In this document: positions 41,893 through 50,775 of the stretch, in pieces | Layout: every line of letters begins with the position of its first letter | Position numbering within the stretch: position 1 is the first letter of the stretch | Assembly (NCBI RefSeq): GCF_023634765.1 | Contig: NZ_JAMLFX010000004.1 | Location: forward strand, 259,384 to 323,383 | Reading direction: 5' to 3' | DNA from: Pseudomonas sp. AKS31 | Lineage (GTDB): Bacteria; Pseudomonadota; Gammaproteobacteria; Pseudomonadales; Pseudomonadaceae | Length of the DNA stretch: 64,000 bases | Position numbers and translations under genes: made by a program | The notes under the pieces: generated by a model | What the model was told of the DNA's origin: nothing | What the model saw: the letters and a program-made list of their open reading frames with translations, nothing else | Databases searched by the model: none

Positions 41893-42519
41893 TCACACGA
41901 GTGCGTTTCGTTTGGCCATCTCGATAAGTTCTACAAGGGACTTGGCTTTGAGTTTTTGCATCAGGCGTTTTTTGTAGGTGCTGACAGTTTTATTGCTGAG
42001 AAACATGCCCTTGGCGATTTCCTTGTTAGTGCGCCCTTGGGCAAACAGTTGCAAGACCATCAATTCGCGATCATTAACGGATTTGAACAGTTCCAGCTCG
42101 GCAAAACGAACGTCGTCACTACGCACCGGGTTTAATGCCTGGCTGGGGAAATAGTTGTAACCGGACAGTACCGCTTTGATTGCACTGACCAGTTCGCTCA
42201 AGTCTTCCTGTTTGCAGACATAACCCGATGCGCCGGATTGCATGCAGCGAATGCCGAAGAGCGTCGGACACTGCGCCGTCAGGATCAGGATCTTCAGCGG
42301 AGAACCCATGGCGTTGAAGCGGGCCAGGACTTCCAGGCCGTCGAGCTTGGGGATACTCACATCGAGAATGACCAGGTCAGGCATGCACTCACGCACCATT
42401 TGCATGGCATCGACCCCGTTATCGGTTTCACCGACGACCTTGTAACCTTCATGCTCCAGCAACATTCGAACAGCGAGACGGATGACCGGGTGATCGTCGA
42501 CAATAAAAACGGAGTTCAT
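41893..42519 (-). CDS. rocA2: NarL-family response regulator, RocA2/EvgA type
   Basis: A 208-residue regulator: receiver (FIVDDHPVIRLAVR, phospho-Asp in LVILDVSIPKLDG near residue 54) and LuxR-type helix-turn-helix (VNDRELMVLQLFAQGRTNKEIAKGMFLSNKTVSTYKKRLMQKL). It is the expected output partner of the kinase gene 9 bases downstream, with translational coupling. ATG 42519 is the family start. The 358-base gap upstream holds a candidate autoregulatory site. No Cup fimbrial genes lie nearby, so its targets are elsewhere. Confidence 0.93.
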   Translation of the reverse strand: MNSVFIVDDHPVIRLAVRMLLEHEGYKVVGETDNGVDAMQMVRECMPDLVILDVSIPKLDGLEVLARFNAMGSPLKILILTAQCPTLFGIRCMQSGASGYVCKQEDLSELVSAIKAVLSGYNYFPSQALNPVRSDDVRFAELELFKSVNDRELMVLQLFAQGRTNKEIAKGMFLSNKTVSTYKKRLMQKLKAKSLVELIEMAKRNALV

Positions 42520-42877
42520 AATCAAATCCCATGCAAGCACGAATAAAGCGCGCACCTTAGCTCAGTTGAATGAGCACTCGCATGAAGTGACGTGGCTCCA
42601 GTCACCTTATCGGATTATTCCTACAATTAATGAGGAAACGGACTACTACCAAACTAGGTTTGACGTAAGGAAGTGCGGGATTCGAGCGGGCTTATAGTTT
42701 GCCTTGATTGATTTGCAAGTACTGGCTGTCAATGGCTTTTTATAAATGTTTAAAGTTGCTGACTGCTCAATGGGTAACAATGGTCATGTCAGTCGTTTAT
42801 TAACGGCTCGCCGGGCAACTTTGACCGAGGGAATGCAGGCGGGCGACCAACGTCATGACCGCCTGCCTGCGACGGGA
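42520..42877 (-). promoter_or_regulatory. Control region upstream of rocA2, with inverted repeats
   Basis: A 358-base A+T-rich gap. At 42618-42637 lies TTCCTACAATTAATGAGGAA (arms TTCCT/AGGAA), which resembles the inverted sites used by EvgA/RcsB-like regulators. CAAACTAGGTTTG (about 42653-42665) is a perfect small palindrome. Near dgt a GCAGGCGG/CCGCCTGC stem (42835-42866) lies just past its stop but has no T run. The exact rocA2 promoter cannot be picked. Confidence 0.4.
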
Positions 42878-44206
42878 TCAGTGACTTGAACGGCCGGTCA
42901 TTTCCAGCGCCATGTCGCTGGCATAGCTGTCGGTCATGCCGGCAATGAAATCGATCATGCGCAAAAACGACGCGTGTAACGAACCTTGAGGATCCGGTGC
43001 GTTATTGCCCAGCAGATCGAGAATACGTCGGCTTTTGAACGACGGCGTACGACCGTTGTGCTGTTCCAGTGCTGCACCGCAGAACGAGTTGAGCAGAATC
43101 TCAAGCGTCGTATAGGCGCCGATTTCATGCAGGGTTTTGCGTTTGTCCTGAAAGATTTTCTTGCGCGCGATGTCCTTGGCATTCAGCACGCAACGCTTGG
43201 CCGGGCCGTGCATATGCTCGACCAGATCGCCGGGCAGTGTGCCGGCAAGCAGTGCGTCCTGTTGCTCGACAAAAGCCCGTGCGGCGGCGTTGGTCAAATG
43301 TTCGATGGCCTTGCCGCGCAAAATCGCCAGTTTGCGCCGCCGCGAATCCTGCGGGCCGAGCTGACGATAGGTCTCCGGCAGATCATCGCCGACCAGCCCG
43401 AGCAGCAGCGATTCGACTTCGGCGTACTCCAGCAACTCCATTTCGAGGCCGTCTTCGAGATCGATCAGCGCGTAGCAGATGTCGTCAGCCGCCTCCATCA
43501 GGTACACCAGCGGGTGACGCGCCCAGCGCTGGTCTTCGATTTGCGGCAGGCCGAGTTTATGGGCGATCTGCTCAAGCAACGGCAGTTCGCTCTGATAGCA
43601 ACCGAATTTGTGTTTCTTGTAGCCCAGTGAATCTGCGTGGCGTGCGGTCCAGGGGTATTTCAGATAGGTGCCAAGGGTCGCGTAGGTCAGCCGTGTGCCG
43701 CCATCGAACTGATGGTATTCAAGCTGAGTCAGTACGCGGAAGCCCTGGGCATTGCCTTCGAAGTTGAGGAAGTCCGCGCGTTCGGCTTCGCTCATGCCGT
43801 CGAGCCAGCCACGCCCGGCTGCCTGCTGGAACCAGTGGCGAATGGCATCTTCACCGGAATGACCGAATGGCGGATTGCCAATGTCGTGGGCCAGACAAGC
43901 CGATTGCACCACCATGCCGAGGTCGGCCGGGTCGCACCATTCGGGCAAGGCACTGCGCAGGGTTTCACCCACCCGCATGCCCAACGAGCGGCCGACGCAA
44001 CTGACCTCCAGCGAATGGGTCAGGCGCGTGTGAATGTGGTCGTTGCTGGTGACCGGGTGCACTTGAGTCTTGCGCCCGAGACGGCGGAAGGCGCCGGAGA
44101 AAATGATGCGGTCATGGTCTTTGTGGAAAGGGCTGCGGCCAAGTTCTTGCGGGCTGTGCAGCGGCTTGCCGAGGCGTTCGCGGTTGAGCAGGGTGTGCCA
44201 ATCCAA
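42878..44206 (-). CDS. dgt: Deoxyguanosinetriphosphate triphosphohydrolase-like protein
   Basis: A 442-residue HD-domain dNTPase. Metal motif residues appear in [16 protein letters not shown] (first His) and [16 protein letters not shown] (HD), and the amino end [16 protein letters not shown] is diagnostic. The enzyme hydrolyses dGTP (or dNTPs in type 2 forms) to nucleoside and triphosphate. It lies between the EAL gene and rocA2 on the same strand. A GGGGC/GCCCC hairpin sits in the 76 bases between EAL and dgt. Confidence 0.95.
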   Translation of the reverse strand: MDWHTLLNRERLGKPLHSPQELGRSPFHKDHDRIIFSGAFRRLGRKTQVHPVTSNDHIHTRLTHSLEVSCVGRSLGMRVGETLRSALPEWCDPADLGMVVQSACLAHDIGNPPFGHSGEDAIRHWFQQAAGRGWLDGMSEAERADFLNFEGNAQGFRVLTQLEYHQFDGGTRLTYATLGTYLKYPWTARHADSLGYKKHKFGCYQSELPLLEQIAHKLGLPQIEDQRWARHPLVYLMEAADDICYALIDLEDGLEMELLEYAEVESLLLGLVGDDLPETYRQLGPQDSRRRKLAILRGKAIEHLTNAAARAFVEQQDALLAGTLPGDLVEHMHGPAKRCVLNAKDIARKKIFQDKRKTLHEIGAYTTLEILLNSFCGAALEQHNGRTPSFKSRRILDLLGNNAPDPQGSLHASFLRMIDFIAGMTDSYASDMALEMTGRSSH

Positions 44207-44282
44207 GGCTGGTTCTCTCCGTCAGGTGACTGGGGGCGTTGGCCCCTAGCTTCCCGGTTCACGCCCGCCCCTGCAAGCGGAA

Positions 44283-45446
44283 CTACAGCCCCGCCGCGTC
44301 AATGTCGATCAACAGCAAACGCTCACCGTTGTCGAAAAACTGCCCGGCCGTCAGGCAATACTGATTGCTGGTGGCATCGCGGTAGGTATTGGAGAGCGTT
44401 AACCGCCGCTCCTCCCAACCTTCGGAGAGTAAATGATAGAAGTACGGGCGCCACGACCAGTTGTGCCCCAGATAACGGTTGTCGGCGACCCAGCCGTGCT
44501 GCCGCCATTCCAGGTTGGGCGTCAACTGCGTGCCGTGGCGATCGCATTGATAAAACCGCAGCAGCCAGGGGAAGGCGTCCAGTTGCGGCAATGCGCTCAA
44601 CGGTGCGTGTGACTGAGCCCAGGCTTGCAGGATCGACATCAGGTCAGCGAGTTGCTGACGCATCTGCATCAGCCGCCCGCGCTCAGCGAGTTTCTGCCGG
44701 ACATAGCGCTGGCGCAGTTCGGCGAAGCGTTGCACAAACGCGTCAGTGGGGAAAAATGCCTCCTGTGCCCGCGCGAACAGGAATCCCTGCACATAGCGCG
44801 ATCCGCATTCCAGGGCGAAATTCAACTGCGCTTCGGTCTCGACGCCTTCGGCAATGATCCAGCAGCCGGTCTTCTCGGCCATCTGCGCGAGGGCCTTGAC
44901 CACGTCGCTACTCGGCCCACCCAGTGCCGCAGCCTGGAACAGGCGCATATCGAGTTTGAGAATGTCCGGTTGCAGCGCCAGCACTCGGTCCAGCTGCGAG
45001 TAGCCGGCGCCAAAGTCGTCGATGGCGATTCTTGCTCCGGCCTCGCGATAGCGCGCGACGACTTCGGCCAGACGTTGACCGTTGCCACCCAGTTCGGTGA
45101 TCTCGAAGACGATGCGTTGCGGATCGATACCATAGCGCGCCAATTGTTTGAGGCTGGGCAGGGCTTGATCGGCGCGCAGGCGACTGATCCAGCGCGGCGA
45201 CATGTTCAGGCTGAGAAACCAGTCTGCCGGCGCTTCATGCAGGCGGCTCAGGGCGTTATCGCGGATCTGCCGATCAAGGCGGCGCAGGGCAATGGCGGGT
45301 GTGCGCGGGTCGGCGAACAATGGCCCGACCGAGTTCAGTTGGCCGTCGGCCTGGCGCAGGCGCCCCAGCGCTTCGACGCCGGCAATGCGTCCCGTGGCGG
45401 TATCGATGAAAGGCTGAAAGCAGGCGAGCGGTTGCCCGTCGATCAC
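44283..45446 (-). CDS. EAL-domain c-di-GMP phosphodiesterase with YkuI-like C-terminal sensor
   Basis: A 387-residue protein without membrane segments. The EAL domain (about 1-240) has the signature GVEALGRL (Glu25), NMSPRWISR, FEITELGG, AIDDFGAGYSQLD, DILKLD, AEGVETEAQ and QGFLFARA, so all catalytic positions look intact. The C-terminal part (about 250-387, with WLLRFYQCDRHGTQLTPN and LSNTYRDATSNQYCLT) resembles the PAS-like YkuI_C sensor domain. It probably degrades c-di-GMP in response to a cytoplasmic signal. Confidence 0.93.
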   Translation of the reverse strand: MIDGQPLACFQPFIDTATGRIAGVEALGRLRQADGQLNSVGPLFADPRTPAIALRRLDRQIRDNALSRLHEAPADWFLSLNMSPRWISRLRADQALPSLKQLARYGIDPQRIVFEITELGGNGQRLAEVVARYREAGARIAIDDFGAGYSQLDRVLALQPDILKLDMRLFQAAALGGPSSDVVKALAQMAEKTGCWIIAEGVETEAQLNFALECGSRYVQGFLFARAQEAFFPTDAFVQRFAELRQRYVRQKLAERGRLMQMRQQLADLMSILQAWAQSHAPLSALPQLDAFPWLLRFYQCDRHGTQLTPNLEWRQHGWVADNRYLGHNWSWRPYFYHLLSEGWEERRLTLSNTYRDATSNQYCLTAGQFFDNGERLLLIDIDAAGL

Positions 45447-45500
45447 GGGGCCTCCTTAGTGGTTCTTGTTCTGATGAACCCCGCCAACCGGGTAGGCGAG

Positions 45501-45535
45501 CGGGATTGAACCTCTGGATCAAGAGGTTCATCCCG
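45501..45535. terminator. Strong hairpin between the YqjK-like operon and the EAL gene
   Basis: CGGGATTGAACCTCT pairs with AGAGGTTCATCCCG (14 pairs, one bulged T) around GGATCA. No T run follows on the minus strand, so termination is likely but not certain. Confidence 0.55.
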
Positions 45536-45569
45536 CCGACAGTGCAAGAATGTAGCCAGATGTATCTAT

Positions 45570-45908
45570 TCAGCGTTTCGCCGAGCTCTGCATCACCAGT
45601 TTGATCAGCGGCCCGAGGCTGGTGCCGAGGCGGATCAAGCGGGTCAGACCACCGACACCGCCGCTTTTCGCGCCTTTGCCGGTGATGAAACCCAATAGCG
45701 TCACGGCAGCCACGCCCCACAAAGGCGCGTGTTTGATGCCGAAACCGCCTTGCAGGTTTTGCGACATACCGCGCATGCGCTGCAGAGGCTGCAGCACTTG
45801 CCCGGCTTCATGGCGGATTTCCTGGCGATGCATTTCCATGCGCAGACGGATCAACGCCTTGCGCATTTCCCGACGCGAGCTGTTGTGTGGCAGTTCAGGC
45901 AGGCTCAT
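45570..45908 (-). CDS. YqjK-like small membrane-associated protein
   Basis: A 112-residue protein. The amino half is basic and helical (RREMRKALIRLRMEMHRQEIRHEA), and the C-terminal half has a hydrophobic stretch (LWGVAAVTLLGFITGKGA) with Gly-rich surroundings. It is the last gene of a three-gene operon and overlaps the YqjE-like gene as ATGA (45905-45908). Gene order corresponds to yqjD-yqjE-yqjK of enterobacteria. Function unknown. Confidence 0.75.
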   Translation of the reverse strand: MSLPELPHNSSRREMRKALIRLRMEMHRQEIRHEAGQVLQPLQRMRGMSQNLQGGFGIKHAPLWGVAAVTLLGFITGKGAKSGGVGGLTRLIRLGTSLGPLIKLVMQSSAKR

Positions 45909-46291
45909 GGCAGCAGGCGCTCCCGGTCGTTGGCCAGCTCTTCGAGCGTGCCGTGGAAAGGCGAGGACTCATCGAAAATCGCCGCCTTGAGGCGCAGCGC
46001 ACAGAATATCGACGCCAGGGTATAGAACACGCACAGGCCGATGATCGCAGCGAGGCGATAGGTATCCCAGAACACGATCATCACCAATGTCGATAACCCC
46101 ACCAGCAGCAACAGGGCAAAGACCAGGGCCAGGCCTGCGAACAGCAACAGGCTGACCGTGCGTGATTTCTGCTCCTGCAATTCGATGCCGAACAATTCGA
46201 CATGGCTGTGCAGCAGACCGAGAACGGCGGCGCCCAGGCGTCGCGTGGAAGAGGCGGTGCCCGCAGTCGGGCCGGATTCACCGATCGACAT
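45905..46291 (-). CDS. YqjE-like holin-superfamily membrane protein
   Basis: A 128-residue protein with two central membrane helices (about 46-68 and 74-98) and a helical amino end (LLHSHVELFGIELQEQKSRTV), matching the YqjE/phage-holin superfamily III. ATG 46291 lies 2 bases after the stop of the DUF883 gene. It probably forms a membrane complex with the two neighbours; no activity is known. Confidence 0.85.
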   Translation of the reverse strand: MSIGESGPTAGTASSTRRLGAAVLGLLHSHVELFGIELQEQKSRTVSLLLFAGLALVFALLLLVGLSTLVMIVFWDTYRLAAIIGLCVFYTLASIFCALRLKAAIFDESSPFHGTLEELANDRERLLP

Positions 46292-46293
46292 AA

Positions 46294-46608
46294 TCAGCGC
46301 CGGGTAGCCAGCAGGCCGATCAGGAAGCCGACACCGGCAGCAATACCGACGGACTGCCATGGGTTGGCCGACACGTAATCCTCGGTGGCGGTGACTGCCG
46401 CCTGACCGCGATCACGCAGGGTTTCTTCGGTCAATTTCAGGGTCTCGCGGGCGCGCAGCAGGCTGTCGTGAATCTGCCCGCGCAGCTCATCGGCCTGATC
46501 GCCGGCCAGGGTAGCGGTGTGCTCGAGCAAGCGTTCGGTGTCGGCGACCAAAGTCTGGAAGTCGTTCATCAGGATTTCTTGAGCAGTCTTTGCCTTGATG
46601 CTGGCCAT
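46294..46608 (-). CDS. DUF883 (ElaB/YqjD/YgaM) ribosome-associated membrane protein
   Basis: A 104-residue protein. An amphipathic helical body (LVADTERLLEHTATLAGDQADELRGQI) is followed by the family C-terminus YVSANPWQSVGIAAGVGFLIGLLATRR, a C-tail anchor. E. coli relatives bind ribosomes and are made in stationary phase under RpoS. First gene of the operon, divergent from amt across 305 bases. Confidence 0.92.
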   Translation of the reverse strand: MASIKAKTAQEILMNDFQTLVADTERLLEHTATLAGDQADELRGQIHDSLLRARETLKLTEETLRDRGQAAVTATEDYVSANPWQSVGIAAGVGFLIGLLATRR

Positions 46609-46679
46609 GGGTGGATCTCCGTAAGTGACGTCTGAAGCGTTCGAGTATGAGCCTTGCGCGAAGGTTCAGTACAAATGAC

Positions 46680-46695
46680 TGGTACAACTTTTGCT
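46680..46695 (+). promoter_or_regulatory. Candidate sigma54 promoter of amt
   Basis: TGGTACAACTTTTGCT has GG at 46681-46682 and GC at 46693-46694, the exact 10-base gap of -24/-12 promoters, and reads toward amt. It is about 220 bases before the amt start. I see no clear NtrC site upstream. The rest of the 305-base gap shows nothing else definite. Confidence 0.45.
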
Positions 46696-46913
46696 GTGTC
46701 GTGGTGCGTTGCCCGGCTGTTGTGCGCTGTTGCCGGGCGTGCGCCTTGAGAAACCTTATCCCAAACAAGCCCGGTTCGTGTCAGGACATCGACCTTGTGC
46801 GCCAAAGCAGTTCGCCGGACCTTGGGTTCCGTGACTGGGCGGTCGCAACTTGGTGCATGAAATGTGCGCATGAACCGCTTTGGTGCCTTTTTCGCCTTTA
46901 GGTCTGCCTGCTC

Positions 46914-48122
46914 ATGGAAAATCTGCAAAGCGCTGTGGACACGCTGGTTCACAGCTCCAATACCTTGTTCATTCTGATCGGTGCGGTGATGGTGCTGGCG
47001 ATGCATGCCGGTTTCGCCTTTCTCGAAGTCGGTACTGTTCGCCAGAAAAACCAGGTCAACGCGCTGTCGAAAATTCTCAGTGATTTCGCTGTCTCGACCC
47101 TGGCCTATTTCTTTATAGGCTATTGGATCTCCTACGGCGTGACGTTCATGCAGCCGGCGGCGGTGTTGAGTGCCGATCACGGTTATGGACTGGTGAAGTT
47201 TTTCTTCCTGCTGACTTTTGCTGCCGCGATCCCGGCGATCATCTCCGGCGGTATTGCCGAGCGCGCGCGTTTCGTGCCGCAGTTGTGCGCCACGGCGCTG
47301 ATCGTAGCGTTCATCTATCCGTTTTTCGAAGGCATGGTCTGGAACGGCAACTTCGGTTTGCAAGCGTGGCTGACGGCGCAGTTCGGTGCCGCGTTCCATG
47401 ACTTTGCCGGGTCCGTGGTGGTGCATGCCATGGGCGGGTGGCTGGCGCTGGCGGCGGTATTGCTGCTGGGGCCACGTAATGGTCGTTACCGCGAGGGGCG
47501 TCTGGTGGCGTTTGCACCGTCGAGCATTCCCTTTCTGGCGTTGGGGTCGTGGATTCTGATTGTCGGCTGGTTCGGCTTCAACGTGATGAGCGCGCAGACG
47601 CTGCAAGGCGTCAGCGGTCTGGTGGCGGTCAACTCGTTGATGGCGATGGTCGGCGGCACCATGGCGGCGCTGATTGTCGGGCGCAATGACCCAGGCTTTC
47701 TGCACAACGGTCCATTGGCCGGCTTGGTGGCGATCTGTGCCGGGTCGGATCTGATGCATCCGGTCGGCGCGCTGGTGACTGGCGCGATCGCCGGCGCACT
47801 GTTTGTCTGGTGCTTCACCGCTGCGCAGGTGAAATGGCGCATCGACGATGTCTTGGGTGTGTGGCCATTGCATGGTTTGTGCGGCGTGTGGGGCGGGATT
47901 GCCTGCGGGATTTTCGGCCAGACTGCGCTCGGCGGTATTGGCGGCGTCAGCTTGATCAGCCAGTTGATCGGCACCACGCTGGGTGTTGCCGTGGCGCTGA
48001 TCGGTGGCTTCGCGGTGTACGGCGTAATCAAGGCGCTGCACGGGCTGCGCCTGAGTCAGGAACAAGAGTATTACGGCGCCGACCTGTCGCTGCACAAGAT
48101 CGGCGCGGTGAGCCAGGATTAA
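46914..48122 (+). CDS. amt: Ammonium transporter (Amt family)
   Basis: A 402-residue membrane protein with 11 predicted helices. The pore twin-His are in FHDFAGSVVVHAMGG and WPLHGLCGVWGG, and AFLEVGTVRQKNQVNALSKIL and ISGGIAERARF are family blocks. There is no signal peptide and no glnK gene beside it, unlike the standard glnK-amtB operon, so it is likely a second ammonium transporter. The ribosome site is weak (AGG 12 bases before ATG 46914). It shares stop-codon bases with the convergent antiporter gene (TTAA). Confidence 0.95.
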   Translation: MENLQSAVDTLVHSSNTLFILIGAVMVLAMHAGFAFLEVGTVRQKNQVNALSKILSDFAVSTLAYFFIGYWISYGVTFMQPAAVLSADHGYGLVKFFFLLTFAAAIPAIISGGIAERARFVPQLCATALIVAFIYPFFEGMVWNGNFGLQAWLTAQFGAAFHDFAGSVVVHAMGGWLALAAVLLLGPRNGRYREGRLVAFAPSSIPFLALGSWILIVGWFGFNVMSAQTLQGVSGLVAVNSLMAMVGGTMAALIVGRNDPGFLHNGPLAGLVAICAGSDLMHPVGALVTGAIAGALFVWCFTAAQVKWRIDDVLGVWPLHGLCGVWGGIACGIFGQTALGGIGGVSLISQLIGTTLGVAVALIGGFAVYGVIKALHGLRLSQEQEYYGADLSLHKIGAVSQD

Positions 48123-49831
48123 GTCTCGGCATCGTCGCTACCGGGATAAAAGCCGTGGAGCAGGCGATAGCGGTCGATGCGCACCTGATCGACTTTTTCC
48201 TGCACCTTATGCGCCGGCAGACCGAGCATGATCAAGGCGTGAGAGGCGAGCATCAGGCTCGATTCCAATAGCTCCGGCACCACTTCGGTGGCGCCGGCAG
48301 CTTTCAGTTCGGCCCATTGGCTGTCGTCGCGGGTGCGTACCAGTATCGGTACGTGGGCGTTGAGCCGACGTGCTTCCTTGAGGATCCGCAGGGCAATGTC
48401 ACTCTGATCCACGGCCACCACCAGCAATCTGGCGCGCAGCAGGCCAACGGCAGTCAGCAGATCGCCGCGCGACGAGTCGCCGTAGTGCACTTCGCTTTCT
48501 CCACTGGCGGCTTCCTGTACCCGCACCGGGTCGTTGTCCAGCGCGATAAAAGGCTGCTTGGCGTTGCGCATGAAACGACCGATGGATTGGCCGACGCGGC
48601 CGTAGCCGCAAATCACCACGTGCTGATTGAGGTCGGCGTTGAGGGCGCTGATCTCTTCGATCTGCGCCTCCTGATTGGGTTTACGGTGCAGGACTGCCGC
48701 GATGCGTGGTGCGCCGCGCAATAGCAGTGGTGTCAGCAGCATCGAGCAGAATGTCGCCGCGAGCAGCAGGTCGCCCAGCGCTTCGGGCATCATGCTGTGT
48801 TGCTGCATCTGTGCCATCAGGGCGAAGCAGAACTCGCCGCCCTGGGCCAGCGCCAGACCGCTGCGCCATGCCGTTTCGCTGTCACTGCCGCGCCACTTCA
48901 CCAGCAAGGCCACGACAATGCCCTTGATCACCATCAAGCCGACGGTGAGCCCGAGGATCAGCAGGCTGTGACTGACGAACAGTTGCAGGTCGATGAGCAT
49001 GCCGATGCTGACGAAAAACACTCCAAGCAGGATGTCGCGGAACGGCCGGATATCCGCCTCGATCTGGTGTCGATAATGGCTTTCGCCGAGCAACATGCCG
49101 GCGAGGAACGCACCGAGGGCAGGGGACAGACCCAACAGGTGGGTCAGCCAGGCGGTCAACAGCACAATCACCAGCGCCAGTAGCACAAACAATTCTGCCG
49201 AGCGTGATGCGGCCACTTCATGAAACAGCCGCGGCAGCAACCAGCGACTGGCCAGCAGCAGACCGACAAACAGCACCACGGTTTTTGCCAGCGTCAGTGG
49301 CAACGCCCAGTACCAGACTTGTTCGCTGCTCCCGGCAAACACCGGCACCAACGTCAGCAGCAATACCGCGATAACGTCCTGAAACAGCAAAACGCCGACA
49401 GCATTCTGGCCATGACTGCTGAACACCTCGCCGAGGCTGCCCAACTCTTTGGTCACGATGGCCGTTGATGACAGCGAAAGCCCGGCGCCGAGCAATAGCG
49501 CCGGCGTCATCGGCATGCCCAACAGCATCAGCAGCAGACCCAGCAGCGCAGTGCTGATCAGCACCTGCTGGCTGCCGAGACGGAACACCACTTGGCGCAG
49601 GGCGATCATCTTCGACAGGGAGAACTCCAGGCCCAGTGAAAACAACAGAAACACCACGCCCAATTCGGCCACATCAGGCAGATGTTGGCTCTCGTTGACC
49701 CAGTCGAAGGCACTCGGCCCGACCAGCAATCCCACGCACAGATAACCCAGAACCGGTGGCAATCGCAGGCGACGGAACAGGGCAATCACCACGAGGGACG
49801 AGGCGAGGATGATCAACAGATTGGCAAACAC
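48119..49831 (-). CDS. CPA2-family cation:proton antiporter with RCK (TrkA-N) domain
   Basis: A 570-residue protein. About 12-13 membrane helices (to residue 385), with the CPA2 signatures LCVGLLVGPSAF and LFSLGLEFSLSKM, then an RCK/TrkA-N NAD-binding domain starting HVVICGYGRVGQSIGRFM. Layout matches KefB/KefC/YbaL. Whether it exports K+ under glutathione control is unknown, and no kefF/kefG-type ancillary gene is beside it. Confidence 0.92.
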   Translation of the reverse strand: MFANLLIILASSLVVIALFRRLRLPPVLGYLCVGLLVGPSAFDWVNESQHLPDVAELGVVFLLFSLGLEFSLSKMIALRQVVFRLGSQQVLISTALLGLLLMLLGMPMTPALLLGAGLSLSSTAIVTKELGSLGEVFSSHGQNAVGVLLFQDVIAVLLLTLVPVFAGSSEQVWYWALPLTLAKTVVLFVGLLLASRWLLPRLFHEVAASRSAELFVLLALVIVLLTAWLTHLLGLSPALGAFLAGMLLGESHYRHQIEADIRPFRDILLGVFFVSIGMLIDLQLFVSHSLLILGLTVGLMVIKGIVVALLVKWRGSDSETAWRSGLALAQGGEFCFALMAQMQQHSMMPEALGDLLLAATFCSMLLTPLLLRGAPRIAAVLHRKPNQEAQIEEISALNADLNQHVVICGYGRVGQSIGRFMRNAKQPFIALDNDPVRVQEAASGESEVHYGDSSRGDLLTAVGLLRARLLVVAVDQSDIALRILKEARRLNAHVPILVRTRDDSQWAELKAAGATEVVPELLESSLMLASHALIMLGLPAHKVQEKVDQVRIDRYRLLHGFYPGSDDAET

Positions 49832-50038
49832 TGGACACTCCGAGGTCAGATCAGGCTTTTCAAGCGTAGAGGCAAAAAGACCGGGAGGATCGCGTAATTG
49901 GTTTTTGTGCGGACTGATTTGCGTCAGGGTTTTGCCTGTGAACCTTTGTTGGGGCGCTGGAGCCTTTGGGCGGCGCTGGCTCGACGGGTTTTCAGGTGCG
50001 GCCTAGAATAGGTCCACTCATTTTTTGGTTGATCAATC

Positions 50039-50275
50039 ATGCCTCCTGAATGTCAGTTGTTCGGCACCCTTGGATGCCACTTGTGTGAAGTCGCCGAGGC
50101 CGAGCTGATGCCTCTTGTCGAGCATGGTTTGTTGGTCGAACTGGTCGATATTGCTGAGGATGAAGCTTGGTATGCGGCTTACAGCCTGCGAATCCCGGTG
50201 TTGCGCCGCATCGACACCGGGGCTGAGCTGGGCTGGCCATTCAGCGCTGATGAAGTCGTCGCGTTTCTGGGTTAA
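50039..50275 (+). CDS. Small glutaredoxin-like protein (DUF836)
   Basis: A 78-residue thioredoxin-fold protein. CHLC (about residues 13-16) in LFGTLGCHLCEVAEAEL, then IAEDEAWYAAYSLRIPVLRR with the cis-Pro. Cytoplasmic, redox role inferred. It is followed by a LexA-box gene on the same strand, but a separate promoter lies between. Confidence 0.88.
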   Translation: MPPECQLFGTLGCHLCEVAEAELMPLVEHGLLVELVDIAEDEAWYAAYSLRIPVLRRIDTGAELGWPFSADEVVAFLG

Positions 50276-50348
50276 TCCGCATTTTCCGGTTTATCCCGCC
50301 GGTCGCCGCTGCCATCCATTCCTTGGCATTTTGCGCTTTGTTCGGTTA

Positions 50349-50364
50349 CTGTATGTTCATACAG
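50349..50364 (+). promoter_or_regulatory. LexA (SOS) box
   Basis: CTGTATGTTCATACAG is a perfect CTG-N10-CAG palindrome of the Pseudomonas/E. coli LexA type. It is 23 bases before the GTG start of the next gene, so it would overlap the promoter. Confidence 0.85.
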
Positions 50365-50387
50365 TAAATGCGTCAGAGGGATGAACC

Positions 50388-50705
50388 GTGGTCAATGTCG
50401 AACAGTTGAAGAACAGCGTGAACCGGATGTCGGTTGACGTGGTGCGCGAGGCGGTTCTCGAATTGCGCCTGGACGGGCTGGTCACGGAAGGCAAGACGCC
50501 CTTCAACAAACTGCATTTCAATACCTGCTTTGCCGAAATCGAGGCCTTGTTTCAGCGTGCCGGTTATCACAAGCAACTGGATGTGGTCGGTTATCAGGGG
50601 CTGCTCTACGCCTTGTACGATCCGGGCCGCTGGGAAGCAGTCGATGTATTGCGCTGGCTCAAGGAATTCACTGACGCCGCAGCGCTGAAAACAATTCCGG
50701 CCTGA
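50388..50705 (+). CDS. SOS-controlled conserved protein of unknown function
   Basis: A 105-residue soluble, mostly helical protein (SVDVVREAVLELRLDGL, then LHFNTCFAEIEALFQRAGYHKQL and GLLYALYDPGRWEAVDVLRWLKEF). No DNA-binding or nuclease motif is recognised. GTG 50388 is chosen because AGAGGG ends 7 bases upstream; ATG 50381 starts only an 18-codon frame. A perfect LexA box just upstream argues for DNA-damage induction. It does not look like SulA, YebG or a known SOS polymerase partner. Confidence 0.85.
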   Translation: MVNVEQLKNSVNRMSVDVVREAVLELRLDGLVTEGKTPFNKLHFNTCFAEIEALFQRAGYHKQLDVVGYQGLLYALYDPGRWEAVDVLRWLKEFTDAAALKTIPA

Positions 50706-50775
50706 ACATTCTGCGCTAGGTTGGTTTCCCTCAGTGCTGGATAATGCCTCCCTGCATTGAGGGTCCGATTTTCGT

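Noticed and set aside
46569..48095. A 508-codon minus-strand frame opposite amt
   Set aside because: Antisense to a clear membrane transporter, composition dominated by Arg, His, Gln and Thr.
50381..50437. An ATG seven bases before the GTG of the LexA-box gene
   Set aside because: It starts only an 18-codon frame, directly touches the AGAGGG site, and has no sign of conservation; the GTG has better spacing.
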